Shown here one piece after another: positions 25,181 through 32,130 of a stretch of DNA of 40,121 bases. The stretch is from Gemmatimonadota bacterium (GTDB lineage Bacteria > Gemmatimonadota > Gemmatimonadetes > Longimicrobiales > Gaopeijiaceae): contig JACZXQ010000028.1 in NCBI GenBank assembly GCA_022571515.1, positions 1-40,121 of the forward strand, in the 5' to 3' direction. The notes beneath the pieces were generated by a model. The model ran no database searches. It was given only the letters and a program-made list of their open reading frames with translations, and had not been told where the DNA came from. Numbering within the stretch: the stretch's first letter is position 1; each line of letters starts with the position of its first letter. The position numbers were made by a program, and so were the translations under genes.

Positions 25181-26185
25181 TCATTCCGTCTCGATGCGGC
25201 CGAACAACCTGAGCCGACTGATGCCGCCGTCCGGGTACATGTTGAGCCTTACATGGGTGAACGGGCCGCCCGAGGCGATCTCCTGCTCGAAGCGGTGTTG
25301 CGTGTGAGCCTCTAGGGGCGTGCGGGGAAGGACTTCGGCCCAGGGGAGATTGGCGCCTGCCCAATCGGTCGTCGCCTCCTGGCCGGAGAGATCGCACCCC
25401 TCCACGCTGCAGCTCTCGGGATAATTCCCCTTGAAGTGGTTCGTGTCCACCTCGATCTGCTCGATCACGCCCCGGTGACCAAGCCGGAGCACGGCCCAGT
25501 CGTGGCCCGGCCCTCGCCGCCGCTTGGTTTCCCAACCGTCTCCCATATTCTCGGAGCGTCCCGGCATCGTCAGGTTCGTGGGGTCGCTGTAGAACTGGTC
25601 GCTGCAGGCCAACGCCGCGCCCCCGTTCTGGATGGCCACCAGGTCGATGGGCCCGCCGGTTGCGGCGAGGCTCTCCCAATCCGGCAGTACCTCTCCCAGC
25701 ACTCGCAGGCGGGCCACGCCTCCGTCGGGGAAGATGTTCAATCGCACGTGCGTGCACCGGCCGGCGGACTCCATGTCGAAGGTGTTTTCTGCGTGCCCCT
25801 CGAGGGTCGAGCGGGGCAAGATCTCCACCCATTCGCCGGCGAGCGCGTCCGGGTCGTCCGGCGCCCCCTCGCCAACCGCGCACACTTCGACCGAGCACGC
25901 TTCAGGGTGGTTGCCGCGAAAGTGGTTCGTGTCCACCACCAGGCGGTGGATGGCCCCGGGCAACCCGAGCCGGACGACACACCAGTCGTGTCCGGGTTCT
26001 CGCCGCCGCCGGCTCTCCCAGCCGTCCATCCACTTGCCGCGGTCCGTGTACTTGTCCTCGATGAAGACCCCGCGCCCCGCCTTCAGCAGGTTCTCCTTCT
26101 CCGCGAAGAAGTCGTCGTTGGCGTGAGTGGCCCTGCCACCGACCCGCTCGGAGGCCAGGTCTACCCAGGAAAAGTTATCGGTCAT
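25181..26185 (-). CDS. alc: Allantoicase
   Basis: A 334-residue enzyme that splits allantoate into ureidoglycolate and urea. It shows the duplicated jelly-roll structure of the family. DNFSWVDLASERVGG, then DGWESRRRREPGHDWCVVRLGLPG and VDTNHFRGNHPEACSVE, form repeat one. DLVAIQNGGAALACSDQFYSDP, then DGWETKRRRGPGHDWAVLRLGHRG and VDTNHFKGNYPESCSVE, form repeat two. Start and allB stop overlap as ATGA (26182-26185), so the ATG at 26185 is preferred over the frame opening at 26206. It belongs to the allB-alc-uraD-uraH operon. No ureidoglycolate lyase or urease gene lies nearby. Confidence 0.97.
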   Translation of the reverse strand: MTDNFSWVDLASERVGGRATHANDDFFAEKENLLKAGRGVFIEDKYTDRGKWMDGWESRRRREPGHDWCVVRLGLPGAIHRLVVDTNHFRGNHPEACSVEVCAVGEGAPDDPDALAGEWVEILPRSTLEGHAENTFDMESAGRCTHVRLNIFPDGGVARLRVLGEVLPDWESLAATGGPIDLVAIQNGGAALACSDQFYSDPTNLTMPGRSENMGDGWETKRRRGPGHDWAVLRLGHRGVIEQIEVDTNHFKGNYPESCSVEGCDLSGQEATTDWAGANLPWAEVLPRTPLEAHTQHRFEQEIASGGPFTHVRLNMYPDGGISRLRLFGRIETE

Positions 26186-27531
26186 GCCTCGCCTCGTTTG
26201 AGCCATCGCCCGGGACAGGCCTCGGGGAAGGCTCCGTCGTCGAATACCAGTATCCCTCGTACGTAGGTGGCCACCACCCTGCCCCGCAGGCGTGAGCCTT
26301 CGTACGGCGTCAGAGGGTGGCGGTGAAACAGTTGGCCCGCTTCCACCGTCGCTTCGGCGTCCGGATCGAAGATCACCAAGTCAGCGTCATATCCTTCGGC
26401 GAGCCGGCCTTTCCTGTGCGCGAGGCCCGCCAGGCGAGCCGGCCCCTCGCACATCCACCTCACGATCTGTGGAAGATCGTAGCCCCTGCGGGCCGCTTCC
26501 GTCCACGCCACACGAAGACTCAGTTGGAGCGACGAGATCCCACCCCATGCGTCGATGAAGCTCCCAGACCCGAGAACCTTCAGGTCGGGAGGGCAGGGGG
26601 AGTGGTCGCTGGCGATGAGATCGAGGCTTCCGTCTGCGAGTCCGCTCCAGAGCCCATCACGGTTTGCTCTTTCCCGGATCGGCGGCGCGCACTTGAAGTG
26701 CGTCCCTCCCCGAGGCACGTCCTCGGCCGCCAGGGTCAGGTAGTGTGGACAGGTCTCGGCTGTGATGGGCGTCCCGGCGCGACGCGCTTCAGCGATCAGC
26801 GGCAGGGCCTCGGCGGCCGAGACATGCACGATATGCACGGCGCAGCGCGTCTCGGCGCTGAGGCGTATCAAGAGCGAGATGGCCTCGAGTTCGGCCTCGC
26901 GCGGCCTTGTCGCGAGAAAGGTCGTGTAGTCGCTCGGATCGGCCTCCGGGTCGGTGGGCCTGATCAGCCCTGGAAGCTCCGCGTGCGCGAGCAAGCCGGC
27001 GCCGCGCCGCGCCAGGACCGGCATGGCGATGCGCAACTCGGCTTCGTTCACATGGGGGAAGTCGTCGATGCCCGAGGGTGCCAGGAAGCATTTGCAGGCG
27101 AGGGCGCCCGCGTCGAGGAGCGCCTCGAGCTCGCCCGAGTTTCCGGGAACGACCCCGCCCCACAGTCCGAAGTCGACCCGGCAGCGGCCCTGGGCGGCGG
27201 CCACCTTGGCTTTGAGCGCGGAAGCCGACGTGGTCGCCGGCGTCGAATTGAGCGGCATATCCACCAGTGTCGTGACGCCCCCAGCGGCGGCGGCCCGGCC
27301 GGCCGATTCGAACCCTTCCCAATCGGTGCGCCCCGGGTCGTTGACGTGCACGTGTGAGTCCACGATGCCCGGCATGACCACGAGCGAGCCCACATCGACC
27401 ACCTCGGTGCCCGTGGGAACAGGTGCGTTCACCGCGACGATCACTCCGTCCGTCACGTGAACGGACGCGGGACGGATGCCGGTCGGGGTCACGACCCTCT
27501 CACTCGATACGATCAGTTGTCCGGTGTTCAT
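26182..27531 (-). CDS. allB: Allantoinase
   Basis: A 449-residue amidohydrolase of the cyclic amidase type that opens allantoin to allantoate. Metal ligands: HVHVNDPGR (His60, His62), the carboxylated lysine in ACKCFLAPSG (Lys147), AHAELPG, VHIVHVSAAEA, and SDHSPC with the catalytic Asp. LWGGVVPGNSGEL and ETCPHYLTLAAEDVP are typical of AllB rather than dihydropyrimidinase. It is the first gene of the minus-strand operon, divergent from puuD. The bases right before the ATG lack a Shine-Dalgarno sequence (GAACCTCC), so the message may be nearly leaderless. Confidence 0.96.
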   Translation of the reverse strand: MNTGQLIVSSERVVTPTGIRPASVHVTDGVIVAVNAPVPTGTEVVDVGSLVVMPGIVDSHVHVNDPGRTDWEGFESAGRAAAAGGVTTLVDMPLNSTPATTSASALKAKVAAAQGRCRVDFGLWGGVVPGNSGELEALLDAGALACKCFLAPSGIDDFPHVNEAELRIAMPVLARRGAGLLAHAELPGLIRPTDPEADPSDYTTFLATRPREAELEAISLLIRLSAETRCAVHIVHVSAAEALPLIAEARRAGTPITAETCPHYLTLAAEDVPRGGTHFKCAPPIRERANRDGLWSGLADGSLDLIASDHSPCPPDLKVLGSGSFIDAWGGISSLQLSLRVAWTEAARRGYDLPQIVRWMCEGPARLAGLAHRKGRLAEGYDADLVIFDPDAEATVEAGQLFHRHPLTPYEGSRLRGRVVATYVRGILVFDDGAFPEACPGRWLKRGEA

Positions 27532-27637
27532 GGAGGTTCAGAATAAAGCCATCGCCGCCGCGTTGCACGAGCACACGCTCTGTCGTAGCGTTTCCGGGTC
27601 CGCGGATCAGCCAACCGTCACGGAAAGAGCGTCGGCC
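27532..27637. promoter_or_regulatory. Divergent allB/puuD control region with candidate promoters
   Basis: If puuD starts at TTG 27638, 106 bases separate the two genes. On the plus strand TTGCAC (27563-27568), a 17-base spacer and TAGCGT (27586-27591) form a plausible promoter for puuD. On the minus strand the complement of the same hexamer, GTGCAA, lies 17 bases before TATTCT (complement of 27540-27545), eight bases from the allB ATG. The two candidate promoters would therefore share one -35 position. This is pattern matching only. Confidence 0.3.
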
Positions 27638-28843
27638 TTGGATCCCAACACCACCGCTTGGCTCGACCTGACCCTACGCTGGATTCACCTCATCGCCGGG
27701 GCCGCCTGGATCGGAACGTCGTTCTACTTCAACTGGATCAATCATCACATCAGACCGCCCGAGATCCCGCGTGAGGGTGTTTCCGGCGAGTTGTGGTCCG
27801 TACACGGCGGGGCGTTTTACCGGGTGGAGAAGTTCGGCGTGGCTCCGAAGCAACTCCCCAAGACCCTGCACTGGTTCAAGTGGGAAGCTTACCTCACGTG
27901 GATCACGGGCATCGCGCTGCTCATCCTGATCTACTACGTGGGCGCCGACCTCTACCTGGTGGATCCCTCGGTCTCGGACATCGGATCCGGCACGGCCATC
28001 ACGATCGGGGTGGGTGCCCTGGTCGGAGCGTGGATCATCTATGACCTGCTCTGTAAGTCACCCTTGAGTGCTCGACCGATTCCCTTCGCGGTCGTCGTGT
28101 TCGTGTTGGCGACCGCTGTGGCGTTCGGCTTGACCCGGGTCTTCGGCAGCCGGGGGGCGTACATCCACATGGGAGCCATGCTGGGCACACTGATGGCCGT
28201 GAACGTCTTCATGGTGATCATCCCAGGCCAGCGCGCCATGGTCGACGCGATGATGAAAGGCCTCGAGCCGGACGCGCGGGAGGGCCGGGCCGGCGCCTTG
28301 CGATCATTACACAACAACTACATGACCTTGCCCGTGCTGTTCATCATGACCAGCAGCCACTATCCGATGGCCTACGGCCACGCGGCGAACTGGGCGATCC
28401 TCGCCGCTTTGGCGCTGATCGGCGCGATTACCCGCCACTACTTCAACCTGAAGGGCAAAGGGCGTGAAAGCCCGTGGATTCTACCCGGCGCAGCGGTTGC
28501 CATGATCGCGCTGGCATTTGTGAGCCGGCCTAGCGTCGCCCCAAGCGCCTCGACCGCCTCTTCGGCCGAGCATGTGTCCATCGAGGTGGTCCAGGCCATC
28601 ATCCAGGAGAAGTGTGCGGTCTGCCACTCAGCCAACCCCTCCCACCCGGCCGCCGCCGCGGCACCCCCCGACGTGATCATGGATACCCGCGAGCAGATCG
28701 GGGCGCTGGCTGAGCGCATAAACGCCGTGGCCGTGCTCTCGGCCACCATGCCGCTCGGAAACGTCACGGGGCTCACACAGGAGGAGCGTGATGTGCTCGG
28801 CCGATGGATCCGGGATGGGGCGAATATCGGTGCAGGGAGATAG
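27638..28843 (+). CDS. puuD: Membrane urate hydroxylase PuuD with C-terminal cytochrome c domain
   Basis: A 401-residue inner-membrane enzyme that oxidises urate to 5-hydroxyisourate and passes electrons to the respiratory chain, replacing the oxygen-dependent uricase. The N-terminal urate-oxidase domain (DUF989) has LRWIHLIAGAAWIGTSFYFNWIN near 12-34 and HWFKWEAYLTWITGIALLILIYYVG, with about eight membrane helices. After a short alanine/serine linker, CAVCH (Cys326-x2-Cys329-His330) binds haem c. MPLG, later in that domain, may give the Met ligand. TTG at 27638 follows GGAAAGAG by eight bases and gives the usual N-terminus. An ATG at 27530 would add 36 residues that look unlike the family and would overlap the allB start. 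Either start is possible. Confidence 0.93.
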   Translation: MDPNTTAWLDLTLRWIHLIAGAAWIGTSFYFNWINHHIRPPEIPREGVSGELWSVHGGAFYRVEKFGVAPKQLPKTLHWFKWEAYLTWITGIALLILIYYVGADLYLVDPSVSDIGSGTAITIGVGALVGAWIIYDLLCKSPLSARPIPFAVVVFVLATAVAFGLTRVFGSRGAYIHMGAMLGTLMAVNVFMVIIPGQRAMVDAMMKGLEPDAREGRAGALRSLHNNYMTLPVLFIMTSSHYPMAYGHAANWAILAALALIGAITRHYFNLKGKGRESPWILPGAAVAMIALAFVSRPSVAPSASTASSAEHVSIEVVQAIIQEKCAVCHSANPSHPAAAAAPPDVIMDTREQIGALAERINAVAVLSATMPLGNVTGLTQEERDVLGRWIRDGANIGAGR

Positions 28844-28849
28844 AAGGTC

Positions 28850-28878
28850 TTGGTGTCGGAATCAGCCGAGATTATGTA
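28850..28878 (+). promoter_or_regulatory. Candidate promoter of the TonB receptor gene
   Basis: TTGGTG (28850-28855), a 17-base spacer and TATGTA (28873-28878) lie in the 96-base gap after puuD. A GGGGA/TCCCC inverted repeat follows at about 28890-28906, in the would-be leader. The gap is clearly less GC-rich than its surroundings. This suggests that the receptor is transcribed on its own as well as, possibly, from puuD. Confidence 0.35.
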
Positions 28879-28939
28879 ATATGTTCCCAGGGGAAGTCCC
28901 GTCCCCTACCTCATCATGATTACTACATTAGGGGGCCCT

Positions 28940-31900
28940 ATGACATCACTTCGTGCGATGCTCGGGGTGGCCCTCCTCGTCACAGCGTTGGGCGTGCCGT
29001 TCGCGGCTTCCGCTCAGTCGCAGGCGACGACGGGGATCATCCGTGGAACCATCACCGACCCGACGGGGCAACCCGTCGCCTCCGCTCGGGTCAACCTCCT
29101 CCAGGCCGAGACGGGTCTGACCAGGTCCGTCACCACCAACCAGAGCGGCATCTTCACCGCGACGCTGCTCCCCGTGGGTACCTACACCGTGACCGTTGAG
29201 GCGCTCCAGTTCGTCCAAGCGATCACACGCGAAGGCGTGCGCGTGCGTCTGGGCGCGACCGCGAACCTCGACCTGTCGTTCGAGGCGGTTCAGCTGGACG
29301 GCCTCAGCGTCACGCTCACCCAGCCTCTGGTGGACGTGCGCGACGTTACATCCTCCTCGCGCCTGTCCGCGGAGGCGCTCAGGGGCCTGCCCAACAATGG
29401 GCGGGACTTCTTGGATCTCATTCTCCTCACCCCGGGCGTCGGCATTGTTCAGGGTCCCGACGGTGACGAGCTGACCATCAACGGCCAGCGCGGGATCTTC
29501 AACAACGTCTCGGTAGACGGGGCCGACTTCAACAACCCGTTCTTCGGTGAGCAAAGGGGTGGGCAGCGTGCGGCCTTCACGTTCAACCAGGACGCGATCG
29601 AAGAGGTCGTCGTCGTGAACCAGGGCGCCACGGCCGAGTTCGGCCGCTCGGCCGGTGGTTTCGTGAACGTGATCACCAAGTCGGGCACGAACGAGTTCAA
29701 GGGGACGGTGAACTACTTCGGGCAGTTCGACGAGATCTCGGCCGACTTTGCGCGTGGCGGCGGAAACCCGAACTTCGATCAAAACCAGTTCGGATTCACG
29801 CTCGGCGGGCCCATCAAGCGGGACAAGGCCTTCTTCTTCATCGCATATGACCAGCAGGAGGCCAACCAGACCAAGCAGGTGAACCGCTTGGTAGGAAACC
29901 AGGCGGAGCTGGACAAGCTCGTGGCGTTTTTCCAAACGCAGTTCGGTGGAGCGCTCGCCAACGACTTCGGTCCGATCTCGCGCACCAATGACTCGAAGGC
30001 TCTCATGGCGAAGTTGGACGTCAGGCTGAACCAGAACCACAACCTGAGCCTGAAATACAACTACACATGGTCGCGTCAGGTAAACGGGACGTTCGACTTC
30101 GACGCCTGGGGCGCGAGCGTAAACGCGGTCGAGCGGGATTGGTCGAACGCCCTCAACGGCTCGCTTCAGTCGCAGCTTTCCGGTTCGGTCTCCAACGAGT
30201 TCCGTTTCCAGCTCTCGCGGGAGAATCGCCCTCGCCCATACGGCGGCCCGACCAACCCGGCCACGGGACGTCCGTTCCCGGACACCGGCGCCGACTTCGG
30301 CGACGGGTTCCGTTGGGGGATGCCGTTCTTCATCCCGATCGAGGACTTCGACGATCGGATCCAGATTCTGAACAACACGTCCTTCTTGACGGGTAAGCAC
30401 CTGTTCAAGTTCGGGGTGGAGTGGAACCGCACACGCACCAAGCAGACCTTCATCGGGTTCGCGAATGGCCGGTCGATCTTCTCGAGCGTAGACGGCTTCA
30501 TCAACTTCGTGACCCAGGGCCCCACCTACGTCGAATGCTCCGACGGGTCATCGAACGCGACGGGTTCCTGCCCGCCTGGGACCTCGATCACAGGCCCGCT
30601 CATACTCGGCTTGCAGTTCGCGCCGGTTGCGGCGGGCACGACGGTGGAGGATGCGGGCACGCAGACCATCACTCAGAATGAGTTTGCGGTCTTCATTCAG
30701 GACACCTGGACGCCGAACCGGAACGTGACGGTCAACTATGGACTGCGCTGGGAAGCTCAGGTGCAGCCCGATCCCATTACGCCGGCGAGCGAGGTCTTCT
30801 ACAAGCCGTTCATCGGCACCGAGGATTTTCCGGGGGACGGAAACCTCACGTCCGACTACGGCATGTTCCAGCCGCGTTTCGGGGTGGCATGGGACGTAGA
30901 TGGTGACGGCGACCGCGTGTTTCGCCTCAACGCCGGAATCTACTACGCTCGTATTCCGGGCCTGGTGCTTGCCAGTCCGCGGACCACGAACGGCTCCATC
31001 GGCGCGAACCTGTTCTCCGCAAGCTTCCTGAACGAGTTCGGGATCGTTCCGCCGGTCTACGGCGAGTTGATCACGGTGAGCGGGCAGACGCTTTCCCGTC
31101 CCGACGTCTTCGTGATGGACAAGGATTTCAGCAATCCACGGACGGTTTCGGCGAGCGTGGGCTACGAGGCTCTGATCTCGGATGATGTTGCCTACTCGGT
31201 GTCCTACAGTTTCGCCGACACCCGCAACCTCTTCAGGTTCGTCAACCGCAACGATGCCGTGTTCGGTAGCCGGTTCACAAACTTCCCGGGTGATGATTCG
31301 AACGGTCTCGGGGCGGTAACCGTGCTCGAGAGCACGGCCAAGTCCAGGTACCACGGTGTCACCGTGGGTCTCCGTGGTGACATCAATGACCGCGTGGAGT
31401 TCGACGTGAACTACACCATGTCGTGGGACAAGGCCGACGATGACAACGAGCGGGATCCGTTCTCGTTCAGGTACGCGGTGGCCAACCGTCTCGGTAGGGA
31501 GTATGGCTTCAGCGACCGCGACCAGCGGCATCGGGCCAACGGGTTCGTGTTGGCCGACCTCGGCGGCGGATTCTTCATGAGCCACCGCATCAGTTACTAC
31601 TCCTCGCAGCCGACCAACGAAGTCTGCGGCGATGACAACAAGGGAACCGGCCAGCGGGCGGCCACTCCTCAGGACCGCATCTGTGGCGATGGTTCCATTC
31701 TCGAGAGGAACACGCTGCGTAAGGACAACGAGTTCTTTACGTGGGATGTGCGCCTCTCACGGACGTTCGACGTCGGCACCGGGAACGGGATCGAGTTGAT
31801 CGCGGACATCTTCAACCTCCTCAACACCGACAATTTCCGGGATCCGGCTGCCACGTCTCCGCTCTTCAACTTCGACGGCACGCTCCAGAGCGGTTTGGGC

Positions 31901-31954
31901 GATCCGCTGCGTCTGCAGGTGGGCGCGCGTTACATATTCGACTTCAACTATTGA
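28940..31954 (+). CDS. TonB-dependent receptor with CarboxypepD-like N-terminal domain (Oar-like)
   Basis: A 1004-residue outer-membrane receptor. The signal peptide MTSLRAMLGVALLVTALGVPFAASAQ is followed by a carboxypeptidase-regulatory-like domain (GIIRGTITDPTGQPVASARVNLL to about 110). A plug comes next: NNVSVDGADFNNPF, QDAIEEVVVVNQGATAEFG and GGFVNVITKSGTNEFKG, near 190-255. A large barrel ends in LQVGARYIFDFNY. The SVDG and AEFGRSAGG patterns are those of Oar-type receptors rather than SusC. It has no SusD partner. Either ATG 28916 or 28940 can start it; 28940 gives the cleaner signal and has AGGGGG four bases upstream. It lies just after puuD and ends in a strong terminator. The ligand is unknown; a purine-related one is possible from context only. 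Confidence 0.92.
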   Translation: MTSLRAMLGVALLVTALGVPFAASAQSQATTGIIRGTITDPTGQPVASARVNLLQAETGLTRSVTTNQSGIFTATLLPVGTYTVTVEALQFVQAITREGVRVRLGATANLDLSFEAVQLDGLSVTLTQPLVDVRDVTSSSRLSAEALRGLPNNGRDFLDLILLTPGVGIVQGPDGDELTINGQRGIFNNVSVDGADFNNPFFGEQRGGQRAAFTFNQDAIEEVVVVNQGATAEFGRSAGGFVNVITKSGTNEFKGTVNYFGQFDEISADFARGGGNPNFDQNQFGFTLGGPIKRDKAFFFIAYDQQEANQTKQVNRLVGNQAELDKLVAFFQTQFGGALANDFGPISRTNDSKALMAKLDVRLNQNHNLSLKYNYTWSRQVNGTFDFDAWGASVNAVERDWSNALNGSLQSQLSGSVSNEFRFQLSRENRPRPYGGPTNPATGRPFPDTGADFGDGFRWGMPFFIPIEDFDDRIQILNNTSFLTGKHLFKFGVEWNRTRTKQTFIGFANGRSIFSSVDGFINFVTQGPTYVECSDGSSNATGSCPPGTSITGPLILGLQFAPVAAGTTVEDAGTQTITQNEFAVFIQDTWTPNRNVTVNYGLRWEAQVQPDPITPASEVFYKPFIGTEDFPGDGNLTSDYGMFQPRFGVAWDVDGDGDRVFRLNAGIYYARIPGLVLASPRTTNGSIGANLFSASFLNEFGIVPPVYGELITVSGQTLSRPDVFVMDKDFSNPRTVSASVGYEALISDDVAYSVSYSFADTRNLFRFVNRNDAVFGSRFTNFPGDDSNGLGAVTVLESTAKSRYHGVTVGLRGDINDRVEFDVNYTMSWDKADDDNERDPFSFRYAVANRLGREYGFSDRDQRHRANGFVLADLGGGFFMSHRISYYSSQPTNEVCGDDNKGTGQRAATPQDRICGDGSILERNTLRKDNEFFTWDVRLSRTFDVGTGNGIELIADIFNLLNTDNFRDPAATSPLFNFDGTLQSGLGDPLRLQVGARYIFDFNY

Positions 31955-31977
31955 GCTCGATCAGGACGGAAGTGTGC

Positions 31978-32013
31978 ACCCCCCGGGGCTTCGGTCCCGG
32001 GGGGTTTTCTTTC
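31978..32013 (+). terminator. Strong intrinsic terminator with UUCG loop
   Basis: A-CCCCCC-GGGG-C (31978-31989) pairs with G-T-CCC-GGGGGG-T (31994-32005), closing a TTCG tetraloop. The stem is 12 bp including one G-U pair. TTTTCTTTCT follows (32005-32013). It lies 24 bases after the TonB receptor stop and separates it from the S9 peptidase gene. Confidence 0.93.
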
Positions 32014-32130
32014 TGCCCACGGCTGGCCCTCCCCGCCCGGGACGGCTAGCGTGACCAACGCATGACCGGCGGCGGATTTCTTCTTCTGGCGCCTTCGCAA
32101 AGTCACTTCGCCTCGGGAGGCGTATTCTTC

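Noticed and set aside
28946-30400. Open frame of 484 codons on the minus strand
   Set aside because: It is antisense to the TonB receptor gene. Its composition is Val/Arg/Glu-rich with no recognisable motif.
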